Source: Thermomonospora catenispora
Lineage (GTDB): Bacteria; Actinomycetota; Actinomycetes; Streptosporangiales; Streptosporangiaceae
DNA length: 64,000 nucleotides
Assembly (NCBI RefSeq): GCF_006363815.1
Contig: NZ_RRYT01000016.1
Location: 682-64,681, forward strand
Direction: 5' to 3'
The translations under genes were made by a program, and so were the position numbers. The notes under the pieces were generated by a model that saw only the letters and a program-made list of their open reading frames with translations, was not told where the DNA came from and did no database searches. Each line of letters begins with the position of its first letter. Positions within the stretch are counted from its first letter, which is position 1. Of the stretch, positions 17,897-25,970 are shown piece after piece.

Positions 17897-18130
17897 TCAG
17901 GGAGTGGCGGCCCGAGTCCCGGCGTCGCCTGCCGCGTCGGGCGCGACCTGCGGGTGCTGCACGGACGAGGTGTGCACGCGCTCGGCCGGGTTCGGCGCCG
18001 TGTCGGTCGGCGCCTGAGCCGGGGTCGCGGTCGCCAGGACCAGGACCGGGGTCAGGGCGAGCGTGCCGGCGACGGCGCCGCCCGCGAGCTTGACCTTGCG
18101 CATGAGACTGATGACAGCGTTGCTGGACAG
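17897..18130 (-). CDS. tiny secreted protein of unknown function under c-di-AMP riboswitch control
   Basis: Reading frame of 77 residues directly behind a ydaO riboswitch. An AAGGAG ribosome-binding site lies 6 nt before a CTG codon (18130), giving LSSNAVISLMRKVKLAGG; the first ATG (18103) has no ribosome-binding site. Either start leaves a clear signal peptide: basic MRKVK, hydrophobic GGAVAGTLALTPVLVLATAT and cleavage after PAQA. The predicted mature product is only about 37 residues, rich in Ala/Pro/Thr with two His and no Cys (PTDTAPNPAERVHTSSVQHP). No family is recognised. Codon use and G+C match the surroundings. It could be a secreted peptide, or the remnant of a wall hydrolase that lost its catalytic domain. 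Confidence 0.6.
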   Translation of the reverse strand: MSSNAVISLMRKVKLAGGAVAGTLALTPVLVLATATPAQAPTDTAPNPAERVHTSSVQHPQVAPDAAGDAGTRAATP

Positions 18131-18146
18131 GGGTGACTCCTTCTTC

Positions 18147-18296
18147 CAGACGCCTACCGGGTTAGCTGACGGGTTCGGGCTGGAAGTCGCCCTACGGTGC
18201 TCCTCGCCCCGGAAGGATCCGGGACAGGTGCGCCGATTCACCCCGGGATGTAGGTGGGTCCCCGGCTCCGTCGCGCCTCTGTGCGGGTCCGGCGCC
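18147..18296 (-). promoter_or_regulatory. second ydaO-yuaA (cyclic di-AMP) riboswitch
   Basis: Same conserved blocks as the copy 530 bp away: GAGCCGGGGACCCACC, CGGGGTGAATCGG, GTAGGGCGACTTCCAGCCCG, GAACCCGTCAGCTAACCCGG and TAGGCG. The variable stem between GAATCGG and GTAGGGCG is about 40 nt, longer than in the first copy. It ends about 16 nt before the CTG start of the small secreted protein. Confidence 0.9.
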
Positions 18297-18661
18297 CGGT
18301 GCTCGGACCGGTGCGCCGTCCGTCCGGGGGAGAGGAACTGACGGACTCGGCGTGGCCGCGTGCTCGAGCGGCCTCGTTGACGAGCTTTCCTGATTGTGCG
18401 AACCGGGCGGACCGGTCGGCGGCCGTGTGGATCACAGCGGGCCGGAACCGGAGCGGCCGGTGCAGGCTCGGCATCTGGGGGACACCGTCGCCGCTGCGAC
18501 GCGTAGGGGAACGCCGCTGTCCGTTATACGGTACCAAACACCCAGCTCTAGGCAAATCATCCGCAAAACGGACACGGCGTGGGTCACGAGACCCTGCTGG
18601 GCGTCCGCTCTAGGTTATGCAGGGGTAAACGTCAGGTCTAGGCGGAGGTATTCCCGGTCGT
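18297..18661. other. intergenic region: promoter, three GCTCTAGG-type repeats
   Basis: No convincing gene. On the minus strand a possible promoter TTGCCT (18550-18555) with a 16-nt spacer and TACCGT (18528-18533) would give a long leader into the second riboswitch. GCTCTAGG occurs at 18545-18552 (overlapping the -35) and 18607-18614, and GGTCTAGG at 18635-18642. TGTGGATCACA at 18426-18436 is a short palindrome. The left end borders the riboswitch, the right end the NlpC/P60 terminator. Confidence 0.4.
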
Positions 18662-18688
18662 CGGGCCGTCCGCCGAGCGGACGGCCCG
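18662..18688 (-). terminator. terminator after NlpC/P60 gene
   Basis: Perfect 12-bp arms (CGGGCCGTCCGC and complement) around a 3-nt loop, 25 nt downstream of the stop. Confidence 0.65.
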
Positions 18689-18712
18689 TGCCTCACCGAC
18701 CGGGCGAGGGCG

Positions 18713-19690
18713 TCATGGACGCCCGGCGCCGTAGTAGTTGGCGGCGTAGTAGCCCGAGGTGATGTCGACGATCTCCACGTTCTTGCCGGTGCGCGGGGCG
18801 TGGATCATCTTGCCGCCGCCCACGTACATCCCCACGTGCCCCAGGTTGTTGAAGAACACCAGGTCACCGGGCTGCAAGGCGGAACGGGAGACCCGACGGG
18901 TGGCCGCGTACTGCGAGTTGGTGGTGCGGGGCAGGTTGACCCCGGCGGCCCCCCAGGCCCGCATCGTCAGACCGGAGCAGTCGAAGGCGTTCGGACCCTC
19001 GGCGCCGTACTGGTACGGCTTGCCCAGCTGCGCGTAGGCGTAGTTGAGCGCGACGCGCGCCGAGCCGCTGGCCGGGCCGGTGTAGGTGCCGCCTATCTTG
19101 CCCGGCCGGTCCGGGGAGATGCCCATCCGTTGCAGCAGGGCCTTCTGCTGCGCGATGGACTTCTCCACCGTCTTCTTCCGCTCGCGCAGCTCGTCGGTAC
19201 GACGCTTGACCTCGTCGTAGGCCTGCTGCGCCTGTCCCTGCTGACGCTGCAACCGCTGCGCGGCGGCCAGGAAGGTGGCCAGCTCCGAGCTGCGGTTGCG
19301 GGCCAGGTGGGTGAAGATCGCCGACTGGTCGAGGACGGCCTGCGGATCGCCGGTGCCGATGAACCTGGCCACGTCCAGCTCGCCGTTCTTGTAGGCCTCG
19401 GCGGCCATCTCGGCGACCCGGGTGCGGGCCTTCTCGAAGTCGGCCTGCTCGGCGGCGGCGGCCTTCCGTGCGGCCTTCAGCTTGGCCCTGGCCGCCTTGA
19501 GGTCCTCCTCCGCCTGGTTGTACTTCTCCACCAGCTGCTCGACTTCTTTGTTGAGCTTGTCGAGCTTCTTTTGCACTGCAGCGGCCGAGGGGGTGGGATC
19601 GGCGTGGGCGGTGGCGACGGGAAGCGCCACCGTCGTCGCCACGGTGAGGCAGGCAGCTGCCCAGAATCGGCGGGTTCTGTCGCTGGCCAC
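18713..19690 (-). CDS. secreted NlpC/P60 peptidoglycan endopeptidase (RipA/RipC-like)
   Basis: Cleaves stem peptides of peptidoglycan outside the cell. A signal peptide ends at VATAHA (about residue 30). Residues 35-195 form a long coiled coil (KKLDKLNKEVEQLVEKYNQAEED) of the type that autoinhibits or docks FtsEX-regulated hydrolases. The C-terminal NlpC/P60 domain (about 205-325) has the catalytic Cys in NAFDCSGLTMRAW, His in NLGHVGMYVGGG and the third polar residue His in KMIHAPRTG. Its position between the oxidase and Rv2191-like genes matches M. tuberculosis Rv2190c (RipC), the probable counterpart. GTG start at 19690. Confidence 0.93.
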   Translation of the reverse strand: MASDRTRRFWAAACLTVATTVALPVATAHADPTPSAAAVQKKLDKLNKEVEQLVEKYNQAEEDLKAARAKLKAARKAAAAEQADFEKARTRVAEMAAEAYKNGELDVARFIGTGDPQAVLDQSAIFTHLARNRSSELATFLAAAQRLQRQQGQAQQAYDEVKRRTDELRERKKTVEKSIAQQKALLQRMGISPDRPGKIGGTYTGPASGSARVALNYAYAQLGKPYQYGAEGPNAFDCSGLTMRAWGAAGVNLPRTTNSQYAATRRVSRSALQPGDLVFFNNLGHVGMYVGGGKMIHAPRTGKNVEIVDITSGYYAANYYGAGRP

Positions 19691-19854
19691 GATCGTGTTA
19701 GCCCCTCTCTTCCACCTTGTCGGCGGATCACGTTAGCGAGGGGTCACATCAGTCACAACCGATACGTGCGTTCTTTCAGGCTCAATTAAGGCGATGTCGC
19801 CATACGCTCCCGCGTGGACGCGGAGCGTCATCGGATGATCGCGGAGAGGGCGGC

Positions 19855-21291
19855 TCAGGCCCGGCCCAGCCGGCGCAGCAGGAGGGTGGAGGGGGCCGGG
19901 CGGGCCTCCGCGCGACGGGCGGCGTCGGCCACCTCCTGGTCGGAGGAGACCACCACCACCGGACGGCCCGGCGGCTCGGCCCGCACCAGCTCGCCGATCA
20001 GCTCGTCGGCGGTCTGCCCCGGCCGGCTGAACCGCACCCGCACCCCGCGCGGCGGATGCATCGGGACCGGCGCGTCCAGCTCGGCCCCGTCGAACACGCA
20101 GGTCACCTCGGCCCCGGTCTGGGCGGCCAGCCCGCCCAGCGCCCGCACCAGCCGATTGCGCTGGTCGGCCAGCGGCAGCTCGCCGTAGCCGGTCTTGGTG
20201 ACGTTGTAGCCGTCGATGATCAGATGCACCTGGGGCAGCGTCAACAGCCGGTCCAGCAGCTTGGGGTCCTGGTCCGACAACGCCCGCCCGGGCAGCGCCC
20301 GGTACGTCGGCTCGTGCGGGTCCCCCGCCCCCACCGCGTCGGCCGGCCGGTCGATCATCGACGGCAGCGCCAGTTCCCGACGCACCCCCTGCGCCGCGTC
20401 GATCAGGGTGTCCAGCAGCATCCGCAGCCGGACGTCGTCGACGTTGCGGCCCGCTCGCGCGGACCGCCGGGCGAGTTCGACGCCGGCCTCGGCCTCCGCC
20501 AGGCGGGCGCGCAGCCGGCGCAGCTCCTTGTCGGCCGCGGCCGAGGCCTCCCGCGCGGCGGCGTGCTCCCGCTCGACCTCGGCGGCCAGCTCGCGCATCC
20601 GCTCCCTGGCGGCCTTGTGCCCCATCCGCTCCTCGTGCAGCCTGCGGCGCAGATCGGCGATCTCCGCCTTGGCCGCCCGCAGCTCGGCGCGCAGCCGATC
20701 CAGCTCCGCGCTCCGCGCCTCCCGCGCCGCGGCCAGCTCCCGCTGCAGCGCGGCGACCCGGCGCTCCAGCGCCGCCCCCTCGGCCGCGTCCGCCGAACGC
20801 TCCAGCTCGGCCCGGGCCGCCTCGACCAGCCGGGTCCAGCCCGGCGGACGCAGCAGGTAGGCGGCGGCGGCCACCGCCGCGGGGTCGGCGAGCGGCGGCG
20901 CCGCCCCCGACTCCACCGCCTCGACCAGCTCCGGTTCGCTCTCCCGCAGCCGCTCGGCCACTCGGACGCGGAACTCGGCGTCCTTCTCCAGCACCGGGGC
21001 GATGTGCCGCCCCGCGTGCCGGGCCCGCTTGCGCGGCTCCCACCGGGCGAAGGGACGCAGCGTGGGCGGGATGCGGTCCATCGGCAGCGCCCCGATCAGC
21101 TCCGCGGCCACCTCCACCACCCGGTGGCGCACCGCCTCGGGGAGCGGACCGCCGAGCCGTTCGGGCGGGTCCGCCCCCGGGGTTTCCGGGCCGCTGTCGA
21201 TGATCGTGCTCCCTCCAGGATCCCGATTGCGATTCGGCGCGCGCGGCGGCACCTCACCGGCCTTCCACGCGTGAAACGATCGCAAACGCAC
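19855..21291 (-). CDS. NYN-domain (PIN-like) putative RNase with coiled coil
   Basis: Predicted ribonuclease. The C-terminal third is an NYN domain starting LIIDGYNVTKTGYGELPL with later acidic positions in CVFDGAEL and VSSDQEVADAAR. The middle (about 165-285) is a continuous Arg/Glu/Ala coiled coil. The N-terminal 160 residues carry PPTLRPFARWEPRKRARH. The start is uncertain: GTG 21291 gives 478 residues, an in-frame GTG lies 13 codons in, yet the best ribosome-binding site (GGAGGG) stands 6 nt before an ATC codon. Divergent from the exonuclease gene with a short gap. Confidence 0.83.
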   Translation of the reverse strand: MRLRSFHAWKAGEVPPRAPNRNRDPGGSTIIDSGPETPGADPPERLGGPLPEAVRHRVVEVAAELIGALPMDRIPPTLRPFARWEPRKRARHAGRHIAPVLEKDAEFRVRVAERLRESEPELVEAVESGAAPPLADPAAVAAAAYLLRPPGWTRLVEAARAELERSADAAEGAALERRVAALQRELAAAREARSAELDRLRAELRAAKAEIADLRRRLHEERMGHKAARERMRELAAEVEREHAAAREASAAADKELRRLRARLAEAEAGVELARRSARAGRNVDDVRLRMLLDTLIDAAQGVRRELALPSMIDRPADAVGAGDPHEPTYRALPGRALSDQDPKLLDRLLTLPQVHLIIDGYNVTKTGYGELPLADQRNRLVRALGGLAAQTGAEVTCVFDGAELDAPVPMHPPRGVRVRFSRPGQTADELIGELVRAEPPGRPVVVVSSDQEVADAARRAEARPAPSTLLLRRLGRA

Positions 21292-21383
21292 AAGCGTACG
21301 TATCCACAGTAGAGCCCTTCGCAGGGCCGTGAAGCGGGGGTGACCGGACTGAAATGTCCTCGTTGTGGATTACCGTGCCCGCC

Positions 21384-23165
21384 ATGACCTGTGAGGGGGC
21401 GGACCATGCGGCACCGGCCGCGCGGGCGGTGCAGGGCACGCTGGAGGACCTGGGCACCCCGCTGGCGGATGTCGCCTTCGTGGTGGTGGACCTGGAGACC
21501 ACCGGGAGCTCGGCCGCCGAGGCGGCCATCACCGAGATCGGCGCGGTCAAGGTGCGCGGCGGCGAGGTGCTCGGCGAGTTCGCCACCCTGGTCGACCCGG
21601 GCGGCCCGATCCCGCCGTTCATCACCGCCCTCACCGGGATCACCCAGCAGATGGTGGCCGCCGCGCCGCGGATCGAGTCGGTGCTGCCGGCGTTCCTGGA
21701 GTTCGCCCGCGGCTGCGTGCTGGTCGCCCACAACGCCCCGTTCGACGTCGGCTTCCTGAAGGCCGCCTGCGCCGCGCAGGGATACCCCTGGCCGGCCTTC
21801 CCGGTCGTCGACACCGTCGACCTGGCCCGCCGGGTGCTCACCCGCGACGAGGTGCCCGACTGCCGGCTGGCCACGCTGGCCCGCCACTTCCGCTCGACCG
21901 CCGATCCCCGCCACCGGGCGCTGGCCGACGCCCGCGCCACCGTCGACGTGCTGCACGGGCTGATCGAACGGCTCGGCTCCCTCGGGGTGCACTCGCTGGA
22001 GGAGCTGCGGACGTTCGCCAAGACGCCCACCCCCGAGCAGCGGCGCAAGCGGCGCCTGGCCGACGGCATGCCCGACGCCCCCGGCGTCTACCTGTTCGAG
22101 GACGCCCGCGGCGAGGTGCTCTACGTGGGCAAGAGCACCAACCTGCGCAGCCGCGTCCGGTCCTACTTCACCGCCTCGGAGACCCGCCGCGGGATCCGCG
22201 AGATGATCGGCCTGGCCGAGCGGGTCCGGCCCATCGTGTGCGCCACCGCGCTCGAGGCCGAGGTGCGCGAGCTGCGGCTGATCGCCGAGCACAAGCCCCG
22301 CTACAACCGGCGGTCCAAGTTCCCCGAACGGGCGCTGTGGCTCAAGCTCACCGCCCACGAGCCGTTCCCCCGGCTGTCGATCGTCCGGGAATGCCGCGAC
22401 GACGGCGCGGTCTACCTGGGGCCGTTCGGCTCCACCCGGCTCGCCGAGGAGGCCCGGGCCGCCCTCCACGAGGCGGTTCCGCTGCGGCAGTGCACCCAGC
22501 GGCTCACCCTCCGCCTCGTCGAGCAGGGCAGGGCGCGCGGCTGCGTGCTGGGCGAGATCGGCCGCTGCGGCGCCCCCTGCGAGGGCCGCGAGCCGCCCGA
22601 GGCCTACGCCCGTCGTGTCGAGGCCGCCCGCGCCGCGATGGAGGGCGACGTCCGCCCCGTGATCGACGCCGCGCTGCTGCGCATCGACCGGCTGGCCGCG
22701 CAGATGCGCTACGAGGAGGCCGCCGCCCAGCGCGACAGGCTCGCCGCGTTCGTCCGCGCCGCCGCCCGCAGCCAGCGGCTGGCCGCCTTCACCCGCTGCG
22801 CCCAGATCGTCGCCGCCCGGCCGGCCCTCGACGGCGGCTGGGAGCTGGCGGTCGTCCGGTACGGACGGCTCGCCGGCACCGGGACCGTCCCGCGCGGGGC
22901 GCACGTTCGGCCCTATGTCGACGCGGTGGTCGCCACCTCCGAGACCGTCGTCCCGGGGCCGGGCCCGGCCGGCGGCGCGCTCCCCGAGGAGAGCGAGTGC
23001 ATCCTGCGCTGGCTGGACCTGCCCGGCACCCGCCTGGTCGAGGTGGACGGCGAGTGGACCTGTCCGGTGCACGGGGCCGAGAGCCGGCGGGAGTGGCTCG
23101 ACCGCGCCTACGCCCCGGTCGAGCCGGAGGACCGTGTGCGCCGGGCCGGTCGGCCACTAAGGTGA
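21384..23165 (+). CDS. DEDDh 3'-5' exonuclease fused to UvrC-like GIY-YIG domain
   Basis: Counterpart of M. tuberculosis Rv2191. Residues 20-190 are a DnaQ-type exonuclease: VVVDLETTGSS (ExoI), VAHNAPFDVGFL (ExoII) and RHRALADARAT with the His of DEDDh (ExoIII). From about residue 215 a GIY-YIG endonuclease domain follows (GVYLFEDARGEVLYVGKSTNLRSRVRSYF), then UvrC-like regions including a UVR-type segment (QMRYEEAAAQRDRLAAF). The C-terminal UvrC RNase H and HhH domains are missing. Probably acts in DNA repair. ATG 21384 is chosen because homologues have short leaders; an ATG ten codons earlier is possible. Confidence 0.9.
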   Translation: MTCEGADHAAPAARAVQGTLEDLGTPLADVAFVVVDLETTGSSAAEAAITEIGAVKVRGGEVLGEFATLVDPGGPIPPFITALTGITQQMVAAAPRIESVLPAFLEFARGCVLVAHNAPFDVGFLKAACAAQGYPWPAFPVVDTVDLARRVLTRDEVPDCRLATLARHFRSTADPRHRALADARATVDVLHGLIERLGSLGVHSLEELRTFAKTPTPEQRRKRRLADGMPDAPGVYLFEDARGEVLYVGKSTNLRSRVRSYFTASETRRGIREMIGLAERVRPIVCATALEAEVRELRLIAEHKPRYNRRSKFPERALWLKLTAHEPFPRLSIVRECRDDGAVYLGPFGSTRLAEEARAALHEAVPLRQCTQRLTLRLVEQGRARGCVLGEIGRCGAPCEGREPPEAYARRVEAARAAMEGDVRPVIDAALLRIDRLAAQMRYEEAAAQRDRLAAFVRAAARSQRLAAFTRCAQIVAARPALDGGWELAVVRYGRLAGTGTVPRGAHVRPYVDAVVATSETVVPGPGPAGGALPEESECILRWLDLPGTRLVEVDGEWTCPVHGAESRREWLDRAYAPVEPEDRVRRAGRPLR

Positions 23166-23169
23166 GCGC

Positions 23170-23916
23170 GTGGCCCTGCCTCTGTACGACAGCCAGCCCA
23201 CCCGCCGCCCCCCGGTGGTCACCTACCTCCTGGTGGCCGTCAACGTGCTGATCTTCCTGGGCACGCCGATGGCCTCGATCATCGCCTCCTACGGCGCGGG
23301 CGAGGTGCGCGAGTGCGCCGCGGTCGAGTTCGTCCTGGAGCAGGGGGCCGTCCCCAAGGAGCTGCTCAGCGGGGAGCAGCAGCCGCCGCCGGAGCGGGTC
23401 GGGTCCTGCCCGGTGGGGCCGTACCGCAAGGTGCCGTGGGTGACCGCGTTCACCTCGATGTTCCTGCACAGCGACTGGCTGCACCTGACCGGGAACGTGG
23501 TCATGCTCTTCGTCCTGGGGGCGGGCGTGGAGGACCGGCTGGGCCGGTGGCGGTACCTGCTGGCCTATCTGCTGTTCGGGCTGGTGGCGGTGTACGGGTT
23601 CGCGCTCGCCTCGCCGGACTCGACGGTCCCGCTGATCGGCGCGTCCGGGGCCATCGCGGGCGTGCTGGGCGCCTACATGGTCCTCAACCCGCGCGGCCGG
23701 ATCGTCAGCTACGTCGCCCCGGTGTTCGTCAGCAGGCTGCCGGCCTGGGTGCTGCTGGGACTGTGGTTCGTCCTGCAGTGGCTGTCCCTGGAGGACACCG
23801 ACAGCAACGTCGCCTACGTCGCGCACATCTACGGCTTCGTGGCGGGCGTGGTGTTCGCGCTCTGGGCCCGGTGGACGGGGCCCGCCCGCAAGGCCGTCGC
23901 GCTGGCCGCCGAGTGA
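23170..23916 (+). CDS. rhomboid-family intramembrane serine protease
   Basis: Six-helix membrane protease that cuts transmembrane substrates. The nucleophile is in GASGAIAGVLGAY (helix 4) and the partner His in AHIYGFVAG (helix 6); the oxyanion-side HLTGNVVMLFVLG motif of helix 2 is also present. A Cys-containing loop (VRECAAVEF...VGSCPVG) sits between helix 1 and helix 2, outside the membrane. 248 residues is typical. GTG start lies 4 nt after the exonuclease stop. TAAGGT ends 6 nt before this GTG, so a leaderless internal promoter is possible. Confidence 0.92.
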   Translation: MALPLYDSQPTRRPPVVTYLLVAVNVLIFLGTPMASIIASYGAGEVRECAAVEFVLEQGAVPKELLSGEQQPPPERVGSCPVGPYRKVPWVTAFTSMFLHSDWLHLTGNVVMLFVLGAGVEDRLGRWRYLLAYLLFGLVAVYGFALASPDSTVPLIGASGAIAGVLGAYMVLNPRGRIVSYVAPVFVSRLPAWVLLGLWFVLQWLSLEDTDSNVAYVAHIYGFVAGVVFALWARWTGPARKAVALAAE

Positions 23917-23978
23917 GTTCCGGGAGGATCCCGGCGCACCGGTAGGCTTCCTGCGCAACCGAGGAAGCAGGAGGCGCA

Positions 23979-24263
23979 GTGATCACCGCGATCGTGCTGA
24001 TCAAGACCGAGGTCGCCCGGATCGACGAGGTGGCCAGGGAGATCGCCGCTCTCGACGGGGTCAGCGAGGTCTACTCCATCACCGGCGAGTACGACCTGGT
24101 CGCCATGGTCCGGGTGCGCGGGCACGAGCGGCTGGCCGAGGTGATCCCCGGACGGATCAACAAGGTCCCCGGAATCCGCGAGACCGAGACCCACCTCGCC
24201 TTCAAGACCTACTCCCAGCACGACCTGGAGGCCGCCTTCTCGCTGGGGCTGCCCGAGGAGTAG
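23979..24263 (+). CDS. stand-alone RAM domain (Lrp/AsnC ligand-binding) protein
   Basis: A 94-residue protein consisting only of the ligand-binding/oligomerisation domain of Lrp/AsnC regulators, without the helix-turn-helix. The core reads VREIAALDGVSEVYSITGEYDLVAMVRV and LAFKTYSQHDLEAAFSLG. Such proteins form decamers or higher rings and bind amino acids. GTG start with a strong AGGAGG site; a TAGGCT -10 element lies at 23943-23948. It converges on trpD, and an amino-acid-sensing role would fit, but no target is visible. Confidence 0.88.
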   Translation: MITAIVLIKTEVARIDEVAREIAALDGVSEVYSITGEYDLVAMVRVRGHERLAEVIPGRINKVPGIRETETHLAFKTYSQHDLEAAFSLGLPEE

Positions 24264-24271
24264 TCGGGGCG

Positions 24272-24295
24272 GATCCCGGCGCGGGCGCCGGGATC
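24272..24295. terminator. bidirectional terminator between RAM-domain gene and trpD
   Basis: Perfect 11-bp arms (GATCCCGGCGC and complement) with a 2-nt loop between convergent stops. Confidence 0.65.
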
Positions 24296-24300
24296 GCGCG

Positions 24301-25362
24301 TCAGCCTCGGAACGACTGCGACACCTGGACCCAGCGATCCAGCAGCGCGGCGGCCCGGCCGGAGTCGACCGCCTCGGCCGCCCGCGCGTAGGCCTCGCGC
24401 AGCGCCTCGGTGAGCCCGGCGGCCGGCGGCGCGCCCTGGGCCGCCACCATCACCGCCGCGGCGTTCAGCAGCGTCATGTCCCGCACCGGGCCCGGCTCCC
24501 CGGCCAGCAGCCTCCGCGCCACCTGCGCGTTGTAGGCGGCGTCCGCGCCGCGCAGCTGGTCGAGCGTGGACCGCGGCAGCCCCAGCTCGGCCGGGTCGAA
24601 CCGGACCTCCTCGGCGGTGCCCTCGCGCACCACCCACACCGACGAGGTCCCGGTGGTGGTCAGCTCGTCCAGTCCGTCGTCCCCGCGGAACACCAGCGCC
24701 GAGGCGCCCCGCTCGGCGAACACCCCCGCGATCACCCCCGCCATCCGCGGATGGAACACCCCCACCGCGGCCGCCTGCGGCTGGGCGGGGTTGGTCAGCG
24801 GGCCGAGGAAGTTGAACACCGTCGGGGTGCCCAGCTCGCCGCGCGCCTTGGCGGCGTGCTTGAGCGCCGGGTGGTACAGCGGGGCGAAGCAGAAGGTGAT
24901 GCCGACCTCCTCGGCGACCCGCGCGGTCGCCTCCGGAGGCAGGTCGATCGCCACCCCGAGGGCCTCCAGCACGTCCGCCGATCCGCTGGAGGAGGAGGCG
25001 GCGCGGTTGCCGTGCTTGACGATCCGCACCCCCGCCGCCGCGGCGACGATCGAGGCCATCGTGGAGAAGTTGACGGTGTGCGCGCGGTCTCCGCCGGTGC
25101 CCACCAGGTCGGCGGTCCGCGCCCCGTCGGGGGCCTGGACCTGGATCCGGGTGGCGTTGGCGAGCATCCCCTGGGCCAGCCCGGTCACCTCGGCCACCGT
25201 CTCGCCCTTGGCCCGCAGCGCCACGGCGAACCCGGCGATCTGCACGTCGGTGGCCTCGCCCGACATGATCTCGTTCATCGCCCACGCCGTCTCCTCCGCC
25301 GACAGCGACTCGCCGTCGAGCAGGGCGTTCAACAGTGCGGGCCAGGTCCTGCGCGCGTCCAT
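24301..25362 (-). CDS. trpD: anthranilate phosphoribosyltransferase
   Basis: Transfers phosphoribosyl from PRPP to anthranilate, second step of tryptophan synthesis. Signature motifs: [17 protein letters not shown] (PRPP/anthranilate site), [21 protein letters not shown] and [13 protein letters not shown]. The acidic metal pair appears in [14 protein letters not shown]. The ATG at 25362 has a GGGGA ribosome-binding site; an in-frame TTG ten codons upstream is less likely. 353 residues is normal. It is separated from other trp genes, as in mycobacteria, and lies next to the receiver-like gene and ctaE. Confidence 0.96.
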   Translation of the reverse strand: MDARRTWPALLNALLDGESLSAEETAWAMNEIMSGEATDVQIAGFAVALRAKGETVAEVTGLAQGMLANATRIQVQAPDGARTADLVGTGGDRAHTVNFSTMASIVAAAAGVRIVKHGNRAASSSSGSADVLEALGVAIDLPPEATARVAEEVGITFCFAPLYHPALKHAAKARGELGTPTVFNFLGPLTNPAQPQAAAVGVFHPRMAGVIAGVFAERGASALVFRGDDGLDELTTTGTSSVWVVREGTAEEVRFDPAELGLPRSTLDQLRGADAAYNAQVARRLLAGEPGPVRDMTLLNAAAVMVAAQGAPPAAGLTEALREAYARAAEAVDSGRAAALLDRWVQVSQSFRG

Positions 25363-25435
25363 CGGTTCCCCACAGGAAATAGGTGTCGGCAATGCAGAGG
25401 ACGGCGGGCGCCGTCCCGCGCCCGCCGGACTCGGA

Positions 25436-25879
25436 CTAGCGGACCGGCAGCCGGGCGGCCCGGCGGCGCCGCAGCTGATCCGCCACCGCCTCGGCCAGCG
25501 CCATGGGGTCCAGCGGCTGGCTCACCACGGCGTCGGCCCGGGACCAGGTCGCCAGCCACCCGTCGTCGCGCCGGGCGATGATCGCCACGAACGGCGGGCA
25601 GTCGTAGACCTCGTCCTTGGCCTGCCGGCAGACCCCGAGGCCGCCGGCCGGCTGCGCCTCCGCGTCCACCACGGCCACGTCGATGTCGCCGGCGTCCAAC
25701 CGCGCCACCACGGCGGGGTGGGTGGCGACCTCCACGTACTCCACCGGGGGCAGGTCGGCCGCCGGCCGCCGGCCGATCGCCATCCGCACCTGCGCGCGGG
25801 TGTCGGCGTCGTCGCTGTAGACCAGGACCTTCATGGGGGCTTCGCCGTCGGCGGCGGGCCCGGACGTGGAGATGCTCAT
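25436..25879 (-). CDS. receiver-like (CheY-fold) single-domain protein
   Basis: A 147-residue protein that looks like a response-regulator receiver domain without an output domain: [15 protein letters not shown] carries the acidic pair of strand 1, [14 protein letters not shown] the phospho-acceptor-like Asp, and VSQPLDP occupies the place of the KP motif, but the Lys itself is missing. This makes phosphotransfer doubtful. Position between trpD and ctaE is shared with other actinomycetes as far as I recall. Start ATG at 25879; the MKV methionine 15 codons later is an alternative. Confidence 0.72.
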   Translation of the reverse strand: MSISTSGPAADGEAPMKVLVYSDDADTRAQVRMAIGRRPAADLPPVEYVEVATHPAVVARLDAGDIDVAVVDAEAQPAGGLGVCRQAKDEVYDCPPFVAIIARRDDGWLATWSRADAVVSQPLDPMALAEAVADQLRRRRAARLPVR

Positions 25880-25959
25880 GGCAGGCTAGGCTACCGGTTC
25901 CGAGCCGGTCGGACCCCCTAGTGGGGGGTCATGCTCGGGACCTCCCCCGGGTGCCGCAA

Positions 25960-25965
25960 TAATGT
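25960..25965 (+). promoter_or_regulatory. -10 element TAATGT for leaderless ctaE-qcrCAB transcript
   Basis: TANNNT hexamer followed by 5 nt and then the ctaE GTG at 25971; no ribosome-binding site precedes that GTG. Confidence 0.55.
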
Positions 25966-25970
25966 CGCCC

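Noticed and set aside
17612-18296. The two near-identical segments as a transposon or long direct repeat
   Set aside because: The identity is confined to conserved ydaO riboswitch blocks; flanks differ.
18426-18436. CRP-type site TGTGGATCACA
   Set aside because: Half-sites are 3 bp apart instead of 6, and it is far from any predicted promoter element.
21096-23072. 658-codon open frame opposite the exonuclease gene
   Set aside because: Composition is Gly/His/Gln-rich and repetitive of codon-shadow type; DEDDh and GIY-YIG motifs are on the other strand.
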